Shown: positions 1 through 9,933 of the stretch, in pieces | Position numbering within the stretch: the stretch's first letter is position 1 | Layout: each line of letters begins with the position of its first letter | Assembly: GCF_007744675.1 (NCBI RefSeq) | Contig: NZ_CP036269.1 | Coordinates: forward strand, 6,561,046 to 6,625,045 | Origin: Gimesia alba | Lineage (GTDB): Bacteria > Planctomycetota > Planctomycetia > Planctomycetales > Planctomycetaceae | Reading direction: 5' to 3' | DNA: 64,000 nt | Program-made: the position numbers and the translations under genes | The notes under the pieces: model-generated | The model's input: only the letters and a program-made list of their open reading frames with translations | Databases searched by the model: none | What the model was told of the DNA's origin: nothing

Positions 1-1143
1 CGCATGCAAACCATATTTCCCCAGACCACGAATATGCAGCGCCATCGGGGCGTCTTCGGTTAAACCTGCCTGCTTGCGTTGTTCGGCGGTCGTCGGTTCC
101 AGAACGGCTCCCCCCAGCACCATCCGCCGGAGCGGCCAGCTACTCACCCGCCAGGACAAATCATCGCTTCGCTTCCAACCTTTTGGCAGCGCGATGGTCA
201 GCTTCAGCGGTTTCCCATTCCGCTTTACGTCTGCTTTCAGTTTGTCCTGCTCCCCTGCGTGATGCAGCACCCACTGCACATCGGCAATCGAGAGCAGAGG
301 CTGTCCCGACAAAGTCAGGATTTCATCGCCGGGTTGAAAACCGGATTTCGAAGCGATCGAGTTTTCCTCTACTTCTTTCACGGTCGCTTTCTGCGTGGGG
401 TCCAGAATCAGCCCCAGAATTTTGGGATGTGGATACTGAAACAGAATCCGTTCCGGCAGCGGCTTTTGTTGACGTAAATAAAAGTCCCGCTGTGCGTCGC
501 CCACCTGATGACAGTGAATACAACTTTTGACGATGTCTGTTTTCTCATTGATTCGTGAACGATACTTCCCTGCCAACAGAGGAAATTTCTCTGGAGAGGA
601 TACCTCGGGCTGCTTACCCTGTTTGTCTTTCAGTGATGCTTTGACGGTGTCATAGTTCGCGTGCAGTTTCAAAGCCCCCTGCATCGCCTGTGCCAGCCCT
701 TCGATCGAAACATCTTCCGACCAGAGTGTATGATGCGAGCGTGTGCCAAACCGGCCGTAAATCGTGCGGTCTGCATTCAGCAGGAACACTGCGAACGATT
801 GATCGTAGTCATACTGAAACAGCGACAGATCCAGACCGTTAGTCGAGATCAGCCGCACACGCACAAACTGGTCCATCAGTGGCTTCAACTGAGGATCTTT
901 CTCCATCAGTTCTTCGTCCAGCTTCACGCACTCTTCGCAGGGGATGCAGCGCAGCACAACCAGCATAGGCTGTTTTGTTTTCTCTGCCTGTGCGAAGCCC
1001 TGCTGCAGATCGTTGTAGATCCAATAACCGCCCGCTTCGACTTTCTCACGATCCTGACGAACTTTTTCTTCACGCGTTTGTGCTAAGGAAATTGAAGTCG
1101 TCGTCAAAAAAACTATAACACAGACACAAATGTTCTTCAGCAT
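1..1143 (-). CDS. Exported thioredoxin-like / mono-heme / PDZ protein (partial, C-terminus outside window)
   Basis: The reading frame is open from an ATG at 1143 to the window edge (381 codons), so the protein is truncated here. An AGGAG SD lies about 8 nt upstream. It starts with a hydrophobic signal peptide (residues 1-21). Residues about 40-165 look like a thioredoxin fold with a CIPC pair (C66, C69) and a further C72. A c-type heme motif CIHCH (C208, C211, H212) follows, then a PDZ domain (about 243-320). I infer a periplasmic redox or protein-quality-control role. The gene lies 60 bp downstream of the PhoD gene on the same strand, so they may be co-transcribed. No exact family name is claimed; the domain assignments are from motifs read by eye. 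Confidence 0.8.
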   Translation of the reverse strand, partial: MLKNICVCVIVFLTTTSISLAQTREEKVRQDREKVEAGGYWIYNDLQQGFAQAEKTKQPMLVVLRCIPCEECVKLDEELMEKDPQLKPLMDQFVRVRLISTNGLDLSLFQYDYDQSFAVFLLNADRTIYGRFGTRSHHTLWSEDVSIEGLAQAMQGALKLHANYDTVKASLKDKQGKQPEVSSPEKFPLLAGKYRSRINEKTDIVKSCIHCHQVGDAQRDFYLRQQKPLPERILFQYPHPKILGLILDPTQKATVKEVEENSIASKSGFQPGDEILTLSGQPLLSIADVQWVLHHAGEQDKLKADVKRNGKPLKLTIALPKGWKRSDDLSWRVSSWPLRRMVLGGAVLEPTTAEQRKQAGLTEDAPMALHIRGLGKYGLHA

Positions 1144-1203
1144 CGTTCCATCTCCTGACACCGGCGGGTTAAAAGGAATCAGACACGTCGACTTTCGTAC
1201 TCG

Positions 1204-3522
1204 TTACTGCAGCTGGTTTGCACCACCATTTTCTTTCTGATGCAACGTCACCGGCCAACCCGGAAACTCGTTACCCGGTTTTCCATCGGTGGCATCAATC
1301 AGAAAACGATAAGAGTGAATCGTATAGGTTTTCTGTTCCGGGTCAATCAATACCAGACCGAAACCACTCCCTTTCTGATGGGCCAGATCATAGCGGTTCT
1401 TTTCGGTACCCGGTTCCGGATTTCCGATTGCATAGACGTAGACCTTGTTGCCCAGGCCATCCAGATATTCTCCCGTGTTCGGCAAGCCGTGCTGTGGCCG
1501 ATTCTTGTGCGGCATGCCCACTTCATCGGGCCGCCACCAGCGGGGATAACCGGCGGAAATCGCGGGTGTGCAGAAAGACCAGCTGCCGTCGCGCTGTGCG
1601 TCGGCTCCATATTGTGAAAGTGAGGTCAGATGCTGATCCCCGTTCACATGCAGAGGCATCCCTTTTCGTAGAATGCGCACCGTCCGATTGCGGGCCGTCT
1701 GCGGCCAGCCGCCGGAATCGAGATCCGCCTTGAGATATCCATTATAACCACCATGATGCGTGGCGACGCCGGAAAAGACGGTCTGGCTAAATAAGACCTT
1801 GAGCGCGTGTCCCCGCCAGTCATCACACCAGTGTTCCAGGAATTTTTCCTGTCGCTCGCCCAGTAATTCCAGTCCCGGCTTATCCAGTTTGGAGGTATCG
1901 AAATTGGGATCCGTCACATGGTCGGCGCGGCCGCTGCCGGTATCAACGTGTTCGGGACCGCTTTTGAATTGCCGATCTCCCAGAATGGCAAAGCTGACGT
2001 CGCCATACACCATATCGCCGTAATAGACGCTGATCCCCTGTTTGCAGGGGGTCGGATCATAATAATCGGGATGATGGCCGGCACAGGTTTTGTGCACGAC
2101 ATTCACCATCCGCGCCGGCTCCCGGTATCCGCCGTTTGAAGAGGTGGTCCCTTCTTTCATCTTCATGCCACCTTCTCCCCAGATATTCCCTTGGAACACA
2201 TCGTGGTCATCGGGAATGCAAACCGTGGGACGATCTCGCATCGCTTCACCGAACGCCCAGCCGTGCATGTAGAATTTACGGAGGTAGTTCAATATCGCAG
2301 GTACAGCGGGATCACGAATCAAACCGAAGCCGCCATGATCTTCGTATAACTGATCACCCGAGAAGTACAGCAGATCGGGATCGACTTTGAGCAGGTTATT
2401 CGCCACCGGTTCGTAGGGGAACCCATAATCTTTCTGGCAGGTCAACGCGCCCAACTTCAGCGGACGCCCTGAGGGATTGGCACGAATGATGCCTGTTCGC
2501 TCATTCGTCGTTTCGGTTCCGTCAGTATGGTTCTCTTTATAGACCAGCTTGAAGGGAGTGGCTTCCTTTTCGTTCCAATTCGGAATCCGGAACGTCGCCG
2601 TCCAGGCATCGGTGTCGAGTGTCGCGGTGCCCAGTGATTTCCAGGCGTCTCCCTGCTTGATCAGCAGTTCAACGTCTTTATTATCCTTCTCGCCCAATGG
2701 CCCGGTCAGCGCGCTGATTTTCATCACGAAACCATCATCGCTGCGGGAATCGCTGAGGGTATACTGCGACCATAAAATCGGTCCAAACTTATGTTCGGGT
2801 GAGACTGTGAATGCTTTACCATCAACAGACCAGTCGCTGAAGCGATACCGGGCGCCGATCTGACGTTTGAATCGTGCATCAAAGTTACTGACCAGCGCCA
2901 CATTTCCGAGCACTGCCTGCGGAGGAAATGTCTGTGACAATGTTCCCAGCGGTTTATCGGACTCTGATTGAGTCACCAGCAGCGTCAGCGAATATTTATC
3001 GCCATCCGGTTTTCCGGTGAGTGTCAACACACAATCCTTCATATCCACTGGCTGTTTGAGCTTCTGTTCTTTATTTCCCAGCACCAGTTTTCCGTTCACC
3101 ACGCCGGCCTTGATACCGCTTTTCGCAAAACAATTGCTGCGGTATTCGTTGAGATCACTTTTGACTCCCACACGAAAACCAACGCCGCCATCCTGTTGTT
3201 TGACTTCGACCTGTTTGACATGCACCGACATCGTAAAGGGAGCACGCACATTGGTGAGTTGATGTGTCAACAGTTGAATATTGCGGCTGCCTGCAGTCGT
3301 CTGGCACTCGGCGGCACCATCGACAATCCGCCAGTCTTCCATCGGATTAGCCCAAAATTCTTCACCCAGCCAGACTCGGTCGTTCGTCTTATTCCAACGT
3401 CCCATGACAGAAGAGTCACTCTTCTGTTCTGCGGCTTCCAAAGTGTGCGATTTTTTCAAACCGAAGAATGTCGTACCCAAGGCAAACAGTTTGAGAGCCA
3501 TTCGGCGGGTCAATGATTGCAT
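1204..3522 (-). CDS. PhoD-family alkaline phosphatase, Tat-exported, with N-terminal extension
   Basis: Predicted secreted metallophosphoesterase of the PhoD family, which hydrolyses phosphomono- and diesters. The start at 3522 is chosen because GGAG lies 9 nt upstream and the protein then opens with a twin-arginine signal (TRRMALKLF). Metal-site motifs typical of the family are visible: [18 protein letters not shown] and HVNGDQHL. The protein has 772 residues, longer than common PhoD proteins. The first about 230 residues after the signal look like a beta-rich, lectin-like extension before the PhoD N-terminal Ig-like domain and catalytic domain. A longer reading from 3546 (MCSIGDTL...) is possible but would bury the Tat signal. 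Confidence 0.9.
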   Translation of the reverse strand: MQSLTRRMALKLFALGTTFFGLKKSHTLEAAEQKSDSSVMGRWNKTNDRVWLGEEFWANPMEDWRIVDGAAECQTTAGSRNIQLLTHQLTNVRAPFTMSVHVKQVEVKQQDGGVGFRVGVKSDLNEYRSNCFAKSGIKAGVVNGKLVLGNKEQKLKQPVDMKDCVLTLTGKPDGDKYSLTLLVTQSESDKPLGTLSQTFPPQAVLGNVALVSNFDARFKRQIGARYRFSDWSVDGKAFTVSPEHKFGPILWSQYTLSDSRSDDGFVMKISALTGPLGEKDNKDVELLIKQGDAWKSLGTATLDTDAWTATFRIPNWNEKEATPFKLVYKENHTDGTETTNERTGIIRANPSGRPLKLGALTCQKDYGFPYEPVANNLLKVDPDLLYFSGDQLYEDHGGFGLIRDPAVPAILNYLRKFYMHGWAFGEAMRDRPTVCIPDDHDVFQGNIWGEGGMKMKEGTTSSNGGYREPARMVNVVHKTCAGHHPDYYDPTPCKQGISVYYGDMVYGDVSFAILGDRQFKSGPEHVDTGSGRADHVTDPNFDTSKLDKPGLELLGERQEKFLEHWCDDWRGHALKVLFSQTVFSGVATHHGGYNGYLKADLDSGGWPQTARNRTVRILRKGMPLHVNGDQHLTSLSQYGADAQRDGSWSFCTPAISAGYPRWWRPDEVGMPHKNRPQHGLPNTGEYLDGLGNKVYVYAIGNPEPGTEKNRYDLAHQKGSGFGLVLIDPEQKTYTIHSYRFLIDATDGKPGNEFPGWPVTLHQKENGGANQLQ

Positions 3523-3626
3523 CAATGTATCTCCTATCGAGCACAAACCGCCGATCTTCGTGGCGGTAAGAATATGAATTTAATGAGAGTGGAATAGTTA
3601 TTATTAGGGGCGCAGCGGGCTTTGTC

Positions 3627-3653
3627 CAGCGTGGTTCAAAGAATGAACCGCTG
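3627..3653 (-). terminator. Hairpin downstream of the esterase gene
   Basis: Inverted repeat with arms CAGC-(gt)-GGTTCA and TGAACC-GCTG around a 5-nt loop: 10 base pairs with a 2-nt bulge. It sits about 30 nt after the stop codon of the minus-strand alpha/beta hydrolase and before the PhoD gene. There is no U-tract on the minus strand, so it may be a weak terminator or an mRNA 3'-end stabiliser. Confidence 0.4.
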
Positions 3654-3683
3654 TTTAAAGTTGTTTAGAAACCGGGAGCTGGC

Positions 3684-5789
3684 CTAAGGGGCTTTCACCG
3701 CCAGATCATCCGTCACGCCTGCAGGCTGAGTGATTTTGACTTTCGTTTCGCCGGCTAATTTGATCAGTTCTGGCAAGTCATACACTTTTAACGCCCCGTG
3801 CACCGTATTGATCAGCTGGTTCTGCGTTTCCGGCGTTTTCACAACAGCCCCCCAGGAGGGAATCATCTGGCTCAGATTGACCTTCGAAAACATAGCTGGC
3901 TCAAGAGCTGCCGCATGCAGCGCGGGGATCGCCGTTTCTCCAATGGCCGTCAGGACGACCGGCTCCGGTTTGTTCTTTGATTGCGTTTCCGACAGAAACC
4001 GCGCCGCGACCAGAATGTCTTCCGCCCGCAGCTTGACCATCGAATTGCCCAGCAGATTGGCCAGCGCCCATTCATGATAATTGGGGCCGAGCAAGCCGTG
4101 CGACCAGCCGATCTTCCGATTGTTCTTGCGCGACGTTTCACCAATGCAGCGTACATCAACCGCCAGGACCACGTCTCCCTGTTTCACCCGTTGTTCAATG
4201 GCGGCTCCTGCTCCCGCGTCAACATCTTTACCACCGCCGTGCAGATACAGAACCAGTTCTCCCGACCGTTCTTTTGGCTGAAACAACAAAGCCGGCAGAG
4301 GCACGCCATGCCCGGGCTTAATGATCAGCTTCGTGATCTGATAATCGGGTCGTTGAATGCTACCCACTTCTTTGAACTCTGGTCGTAGCAACTCACCGAG
4401 TTTTTTGACACCGCTCACTTCACGCACGCGATCACGCAGCGTTTTGAGATCGCCGCTGTTCCACAACTCAGCCCGGTCTTTCGCCAGATGTTGATTCAGA
4501 CCGTCATTGATCTCAAACAGCGAACGCTCGCCAGCGTCGAGCAGAATCTGCCCCGACTGCGAACACTGCAGTTCTTCATCGGTGAAGACGGGCAGATCCC
4601 CTTCGAAAATCGGATTTTCTTTATGCATCAGCCAGCGATTCATCCAGCGGGCCGAACCTTCACGCAATTGAATCGTGAAACCATGCGGCGCGTCGGCTTC
4701 TATGATATCAACCCGCTCGGCATAACCCATGCGTGTATAAAAGCGTTTGGCTTCGCGGAATAGTTCCCAGGTGCCGTCGATTTTGAACGTGCGGTCATGT
4801 GTGCCGGCACAGATCAGCGTCGGCTTGGGAGCCCGCATCAACGTGTAGTCGGTGATGTCCATGCCGTAAGCGAGTTGACCGAAAATCACCTGCTCGCCAT
4901 CTTGAGGCCCGTTGAAATCGACCAGATATCGAAACATGGTGGAATAACAGACCGGAGCCGCAGCCTGCACACGCTCATCAAGGGCCATAATATAGCTGGT
5001 CAGCGTTCCGCCGCCTGAGTTTCCGGTGCAGCCAATCCGTTTCGCGTCAATCTCCGGACGACTGACCAGGTAGTCAATGCTCCGCATGCCGTCCCAGATC
5101 CGATAACGGGCCGAGTTGCTGCCCAGCGGAATCGAACTGACCGACATCAGCGTATGCTCTGCCGTGCAGTAAAACTGAACCTGGGGATGAGGCGGACGAT
5201 AGCGACTGCCGCCGCGGAAAAATTCATTGGGCTGTTCCGAGAGCACCTGATAGCGTTCCCCCTGACCGATGGGATCATAACAGAGCGCCGCCATTCCGTT
5301 TTTCGCCAGCAGGATACAGGCTCGCTGATAACCATCGGCGGCTTTCCCGTTGTGACTGTGTCCACAGGGAACCAGTACGCCCGGATAAGGGGGTTTGGAG
5401 TCTGGCAGATACAAATTGGCGGTCACATGATGTCCGGGCCAGCTTTCATAGATCACATTCTCAACGTGAAAGCCGTCCCCTTTTAACTTACCAATCACGC
5501 GCGGATTTAACGGCGTCCGTTCAGGGAATCCGCCGATCTGAGAACGAAAGAATTCCTGCATCCGTTTCTGGTAGGCTAAACAGTCTTCGGCAGTTTTAAT
5601 TTCCTCATACGCCGCCTTCCGATTGGCAAACGCTTCATGAGCGCGCTTTTGCAGAGCGTGATAGACCAGGCCGGACTCGGCTGCTTCTCCATCCAACGGG
5701 GGCAATACATTCAAGTCTTCCGCCGCTTCCGAAATCAGAGAAACAACGAGAACAGAAAACAGAACGATCAGCGACAGCAGTCGATTCAT
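3684..5789 (-). CDS. Exported tandem alpha/beta hydrolase (acetyl xylan esterase / dienelactone hydrolase-like)
   Basis: Secreted esterase-type protein of 701 residues. The start at 5789 has GAGG 8 nt upstream and begins the signal peptide MNRLLSLIVLFSVLVVS. The N-terminal half is an AXE1/dienelactone-hydrolase-like alpha/beta hydrolase with the nucleophile elbow GNSGGG and a late Asp/His region (APHGF). The C-terminal half (about residues 490-700) repeats an alpha/beta hydrolase core with the oxyanion-type LYLHGGG. At the expected elbow position it has AIGETA rather than GxSxG, so that half looks catalytically dead. Similar tandem proteins are frequent in planctomycetes. The substrate is unknown; a carbohydrate ester is plausible. 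Confidence 0.8.
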   Translation of the reverse strand: MNRLLSLIVLFSVLVVSLISEAAEDLNVLPPLDGEAAESGLVYHALQKRAHEAFANRKAAYEEIKTAEDCLAYQKRMQEFFRSQIGGFPERTPLNPRVIGKLKGDGFHVENVIYESWPGHHVTANLYLPDSKPPYPGVLVPCGHSHNGKAADGYQRACILLAKNGMAALCYDPIGQGERYQVLSEQPNEFFRGGSRYRPPHPQVQFYCTAEHTLMSVSSIPLGSNSARYRIWDGMRSIDYLVSRPEIDAKRIGCTGNSGGGTLTSYIMALDERVQAAAPVCYSTMFRYLVDFNGPQDGEQVIFGQLAYGMDITDYTLMRAPKPTLICAGTHDRTFKIDGTWELFREAKRFYTRMGYAERVDIIEADAPHGFTIQLREGSARWMNRWLMHKENPIFEGDLPVFTDEELQCSQSGQILLDAGERSLFEINDGLNQHLAKDRAELWNSGDLKTLRDRVREVSGVKKLGELLRPEFKEVGSIQRPDYQITKLIIKPGHGVPLPALLFQPKERSGELVLYLHGGGKDVDAGAGAAIEQRVKQGDVVLAVDVRCIGETSRKNNRKIGWSHGLLGPNYHEWALANLLGNSMVKLRAEDILVAARFLSETQSKNKPEPVVLTAIGETAIPALHAAALEPAMFSKVNLSQMIPSWGAVVKTPETQNQLINTVHGALKVYDLPELIKLAGETKVKITQPAGVTDDLAVKAP

Positions 5790-5936
5790 GGTCATGACCT
5801 CAACAGCAGGAATTCGGGAGGGTTGTGTAGGCAAGGGTAGGAAACAGCCATTCGCGGATAAATAAACAATCCTTATTTATCGTACCCGTAATCCAGGCCA
5901 GACTCAATCGATTCCTGAAAATCGAAGGCGAATTCG

Positions 5937-6995
5937 TTATTTTTTCGCCACAGCCGCCGTGATCTCGTGGCTCAGGCAGTGCAGCGTTCCCAGTCCCCAG
6001 ACCAGATCGACGGCATGAATGCCAATCACTTGTCGGTCAGGATAAAGTTCGCTGAGAATACCGAGTGCCTGTGCGTCGTTCGGATCATTGAACGTCGGTA
6101 CCAGCACACAACCATTCGTGACCAGAAAATTCACATAGCTGGCAGGGAGCCGTAACTCTTCAAAGTCGAGCCGCCCCGGCATGGGCATGGGTACGACATT
6201 GAGTTTGCTGCCGTCTTCTAACCGCGCCTGTTTCAGACGGTCGAGATTGTGTTCCAGACGGCGCTGATTGACGTCTTTTTTATTCGATTCCACACAGGCA
6301 ACCACCGTCGTCGGATTCACAAAGCGGCAGATGTCATCCACGTGGCCGTGCGTGTCATCTCCTTCGATGCCGTCCCCCAGCCAGATGACATTCGTCACGC
6401 CTAGGTATTCCTGAAAGATCGCCGCGTAATCTTCTTTGGTGAAACCCGGGTTGCGGACTTGGACTTTCTGATCGAGCAGACATTCTTCGGTCGTGATCAG
6501 AGTCCCGCGTCCGTTAACTTCGATCGCCCCTCCTTCCAGAACAACTGGATGATCTTGATAGACCACTTCCGTTAAAGGCACCTTCAACGCCTTCGCGACG
6601 GCGGACGGGATCTGCCAGTCTAGCCGATGATTGGCATATTTGGCCCAGCCGTTAAAGCGGAACTGCAGTGCCTCGCGTTTGCCGTCACTCCGCTGTACCA
6701 CGATCGGACCTGAATCGCGCATCCAGCTGCGGTTCGTGTTTTGAACGATGTACTTAACTTGTTCTGTGTCAGCGTGCGCCTGCCGAAGCATCGCGTCGAC
6801 TTTCTGCTGCTGTTCTTCCGACTTCACAACCAGCAGCACGCGTTCGAACTCCGCGACCTTGCGAATGATTTCGACGAAGGCCCATTTGACGACTTCGTAC
6901 TTACCGGGCCAGTCATTGCCATTATGCGGAAAGCAGAGCAGGGTGGCCTGATGCGGCTCCCACTCGGCGGGCAGTCTGCGCGTAATCTCGCTCAT
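5937..6995 (-). CDS. aguA: Agmatine deiminase (agmatine iminohydrolase)
   Basis: Converts agmatine to N-carbamoylputrescine and ammonia in the cytoplasm, the first step of the agmatine route to putrescine. It belongs to the peptidyl-arginine-deiminase-like (PAD_porph) family. At 352 residues it has the normal length, starting MSEITRRLPAEWEPH. The family motifs GDDTHGHVDD and a C-terminal nucleophile Cys (C340 in GTLHCLSHE) are present. Its ATG overlaps the stop codon of the upstream aguB by 4 bp (ATGA), so the two are translationally coupled. Related PAD-family enzymes act on other guanidino compounds, but the pairing with aguB supports agmatine. Confidence 0.93.
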   Translation of the reverse strand: MSEITRRLPAEWEPHQATLLCFPHNGNDWPGKYEVVKWAFVEIIRKVAEFERVLLVVKSEEQQQKVDAMLRQAHADTEQVKYIVQNTNRSWMRDSGPIVVQRSDGKREALQFRFNGWAKYANHRLDWQIPSAVAKALKVPLTEVVYQDHPVVLEGGAIEVNGRGTLITTEECLLDQKVQVRNPGFTKEDYAAIFQEYLGVTNVIWLGDGIEGDDTHGHVDDICRFVNPTTVVACVESNKKDVNQRRLEHNLDRLKQARLEDGSKLNVVPMPMPGRLDFEELRLPASYVNFLVTNGCVLVPTFNDPNDAQALGILSELYPDRQVIGIHAVDLVWGLGTLHCLSHEITAAVAKK

Positions 6996-7888
6996 GGAGA
7001 CGATTCATCGTGATAGAGCTTCAGGATATTGCCGTATGCGTCAATCCGGCGGTCGCGGAGGAACGGCCAGTTCTGGCGGACTTCCGCCATCAGATCCAGG
7101 TTCACTTCTGCGATTAAAATTTCTTCTTCGTCTGTGGAGGCCTGGGCGAGGATTTCCCCCTGTGGACCACAGATGAATGAGGAACCCCAGAACTCCAGCC
7201 CCGGCTGATCCGGTTCCGGCTGCTCAAAACCAACCCGGTTAACGGCCGCAACGAACGTGCCATTCGCAATCGCGTGGCTGCGTTGAATCGTCATCCAGGA
7301 ATCGTGCTGCCTCGGGCCGTGCTCGGCTTTTTCATGCGGATGCCAGCCGATGGCCGTTGGATAAACGAGCACATTCGCACCGCTCAGTGCGGTAATCCGG
7401 GCACCTTCGGGGAACCACTGATCCCAGCAGATCAACGTGCCAATTTTTCCAAACTGTGTTTGTACGGCTTTGAAGCCCAGATCGCCGGGCGTGAAATAAA
7501 ACTTTTCGTAGAAGCAGGGATCATCGGGAATATGCATCTTGCGATACAGGCCTGCTTCGCTGCCATCCGCGTCGATAATGTAGGCGCTGTTGTGATACAG
7601 GCCTTCGGTTCGCTTTTCAAAGAAGGGCACAATGATGACCACGCCCAGCTCTTTCGCCAGTTCGCTGAACGCGGTAAACGATTTGTCATACAGCGGCTCG
7701 GCGAACTCAAAATATTTTGTGGTCTCTTTCTGACAGAAATAAAAGGAGCTGTAAAGCTCGGGCAGACAGATCACCTGTCCCCCTTGCTCGGCGGCGACAC
7801 GAACCCACGCGAGACACTTTGACAGGTTCTGGTCAGGCAGTCCGTTGAGCGATACCTGCACCAGAGCAATTTTGAAGTGGCGAACCAT
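6992..7888 (-). CDS. aguB: N-carbamoylputrescine amidase
   Basis: Nitrilase-superfamily amidase that hydrolyses N-carbamoylputrescine to putrescine, CO2 and ammonia. The Glu-Lys-Cys triad is visible: E in LPELYSSFYF, K in YRKMHIPDD, C in LICWDQWFPEGAR. The ATG at 7888 gives MVRHFKIALVQVSLN, the expected N-terminus of the family; the upstream TTG at 7921 adds 11 unconserved residues. The SD is weak (AAAGA). It is first in a two-gene operon with aguA. An arginine decarboxylase to supply agmatine is not in this window. Confidence 0.93.
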   Translation of the reverse strand: MVRHFKIALVQVSLNGLPDQNLSKCLAWVRVAAEQGGQVICLPELYSSFYFCQKETTKYFEFAEPLYDKSFTAFSELAKELGVVIIVPFFEKRTEGLYHNSAYIIDADGSEAGLYRKMHIPDDPCFYEKFYFTPGDLGFKAVQTQFGKIGTLICWDQWFPEGARITALSGANVLVYPTAIGWHPHEKAEHGPRQHDSWMTIQRSHAIANGTFVAAVNRVGFEQPEPDQPGLEFWGSSFICGPQGEILAQASTDEEEILIAEVNLDLMAEVRQNWPFLRDRRIDAYGNILKLYHDESSP

Positions 7889-8202
7889 AAGATCTTTTTT
7901 CCGGGAACATGAAGGGAGCAACCTGTAATCCGGCTGACGACGCGATAGAAAACCAGATCAATCCAGAGGACCTGATATTTACGATATCTGATTCGGAGTT
8001 GCAAGCAGTGCATTAGAAACTTCACCTGTTTCCAGGCAGAAAATCAGGGGCTTTCCGAAATCCGGTCAGTTTCTCAAGAGTAACATCGACAGACTGACGG
8101 CTTTTCTACTATTCTATGGCAGACTTCAGAGACCCCGCAGGGAACTGCATACGGTCGACTCATCATCAACCCACGTCATATTCACATCGGGACAACCTAA
8201 GC
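7889..8202. other. Divergent intergenic region aguB / malic enzyme
   Basis: About 310 bp between the minus-strand aguBA operon and the plus-strand malic enzyme. It must hold both promoters, but I see no convincing -35/-10 pair or operator. An in-frame ATG at 8116 would extend the malic enzyme by 29 residues; these do not match the family N-terminus and were not included. Confidence 0.5.
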
Positions 8203-9873
8203 ATGAATTCAGGACGGTCAACAGAGGAATTTACTATTGAAAAACGCGGGGTACTGCTGATCGAAGATCCGCTCCTGAATAAAGGGACTGCCTTCACCCA
8301 GGAAGAACGGATCAAGCATGGCCTTTTGGGATTGCTCCCCCCGCATGTGGATACTCTGGAGGAACAGGAAGCACGGGCTTATGAAGCCTTCTGTGATTTC
8401 CACACCGATATCGACAAGCATATTTTTCTGAGACAGCTTCAGGATGAAAACGAAACGTTGTTCTATCGTCTGCTGCTGGAACACATTACCGAAATGATGC
8501 CCATCGTGTATACGCCCGTCGTCGGTCTGGCGTGCCAGCGGTTCAGCCATATCTACCGCAGGCCACGGGGAATTTTCATTTCGTACCCCGAACGCGACTC
8601 GATGGATGCGATCTTTGAAAACATCGAACACGATGTTGCCGTCATCGTCGTCACCGACGGCGAACGCATTCTCGGTCTGGGCGACCAGGGCGTAGGAGGC
8701 ATGGGGATTCCGATCGGTAAATTATCACTCTACACACTGTGTGGCGGTGTTGATCCTGCGAAAACTTTGCCCATTGTCCTGGATCTGGGAACGAATAATC
8801 AGGAACGCCTGGACGACCCGCGTTATATCGGCTGGCGGGAAAACCGGATCAAGGGCGCGGAATACGACGCCTTTATTGAACAGTTTGTGACGGCTGTCAA
8901 AAAACGGTTTCCACACGTGCTCCTGCAGTGGGAAGATTTTGCGTCTGTGGATGCGGAACGAATTATTGATAAGTACCGCGATGATTTGTGTACGTTCAAT
9001 GATGACATTCAAGGCACCGCCGCTGTGACAACGGGAACGATTCTCGCAGCGATTACAGCTGCGGGCGGCAAACTGGTAGATCAGAACATCGTGATGTTGG
9101 GAGCAGGTTCGGCTGGCGTAGGAATCTGCCTGCAATTGAAACAGGCCATGCTCGACAACGGGCATTCGGAAGCCGAAGCCCGTTCCCATTTTTATGTAAT
9201 TGATCGGGACGGTCTGCTTCACTCCGGCAGGACGGATCTGGATCCACTGCATCAGCAACTGGCACAGTCACCCGAAAATCTAAAAGACTGGGACTGTGAT
9301 GTAACAGGCACCATTTCGTTTGCGGATGTCGTGCGGAACAGCAAGCCCGGCGTTCTCGTTGGCGCCACGGGACAAACGGGGGCCTTTACCGAAGAAATCA
9401 TTCGCGAAATGGCAAAACATTCAGAGCGCCCCGTGATCTTTCCGCTTTCCAATCCGACTTCCCGAGCCGAGGCCACTCCCACGGATCTGCTGAACTGGAC
9501 CGATGGTAAAGCGGTGATTGCAACGGGGAGCCCCTTTGATCCGGTCGAATATAATGGCGTGACCCATTACATCGCTCAATGTAATAACAGTTATATCTTC
9601 CCGGCGATGGGACTGGGAATTCTGGCATCGCGGGCACGCCGGGTGACCGATTCGATGTTTATGGCGGCGGCGTTTGCCTTGAAAGAAACATCACCGGCAC
9701 TGAAAGATCCCACGGCTTCGTTGCTCCCCTCTCTGACGACAATCCGCGAGGTTGGACGCAAGATTGCCCGGGCAGTCGCTGCGGCAGCCATCGAAGCCGG
9801 CGTGGCTGATTCCATCACTGCCGAAGAAATCGACCAGCGGATCGAAGAGACCATGTGGACCCCCGAGTACTAA
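8203..9873 (+). CDS. maeA: NAD-dependent malic enzyme (oxaloacetate-decarboxylating)
   Basis: Oxidises L-malate to pyruvate and CO2 with reduction of NAD. The protein of 556 residues matches the long MaeA/SfcA type along its whole length: LLNKGTAFTQEER, LFYRLLLEH, IVYTPVVG, the malic-enzyme signature VVTDGERILGLGDQGVGGMG, FNDDIQGTAAV, the Rossmann motif GAGSAGVG and SNPTSRAEATP. The start at 8203 is chosen by family length; no good SD is seen. The pyruvate decarboxylase gene follows 60 bp downstream, suggesting a joint malate to pyruvate to acetaldehyde route. Confidence 0.95.
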   Translation: MNSGRSTEEFTIEKRGVLLIEDPLLNKGTAFTQEERIKHGLLGLLPPHVDTLEEQEARAYEAFCDFHTDIDKHIFLRQLQDENETLFYRLLLEHITEMMPIVYTPVVGLACQRFSHIYRRPRGIFISYPERDSMDAIFENIEHDVAVIVVTDGERILGLGDQGVGGMGIPIGKLSLYTLCGGVDPAKTLPIVLDLGTNNQERLDDPRYIGWRENRIKGAEYDAFIEQFVTAVKKRFPHVLLQWEDFASVDAERIIDKYRDDLCTFNDDIQGTAAVTTGTILAAITAAGGKLVDQNIVMLGAGSAGVGICLQLKQAMLDNGHSEAEARSHFYVIDRDGLLHSGRTDLDPLHQQLAQSPENLKDWDCDVTGTISFADVVRNSKPGVLVGATGQTGAFTEEIIREMAKHSERPVIFPLSNPTSRAEATPTDLLNWTDGKAVIATGSPFDPVEYNGVTHYIAQCNNSYIFPAMGLGILASRARRVTDSMFMAAAFALKETSPALKDPTASLLPSLTTIREVGRKIARAVAAAAIEAGVADSITAEEIDQRIEETMWTPEY

Positions 9874-9933
9874 CAGAGCCCAACATTTGATATCCCAGGC
9901 GCATGCACGCATTCATTGATAGAAGGAACTTTC

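Noticed and set aside
74..1086. Plus-strand and short minus-strand frames over the first kilobase
   Set aside because: They are shadows of the minus-strand thioredoxin/PDZ gene, which has signal peptide, motifs and SD but is open at the window edge.
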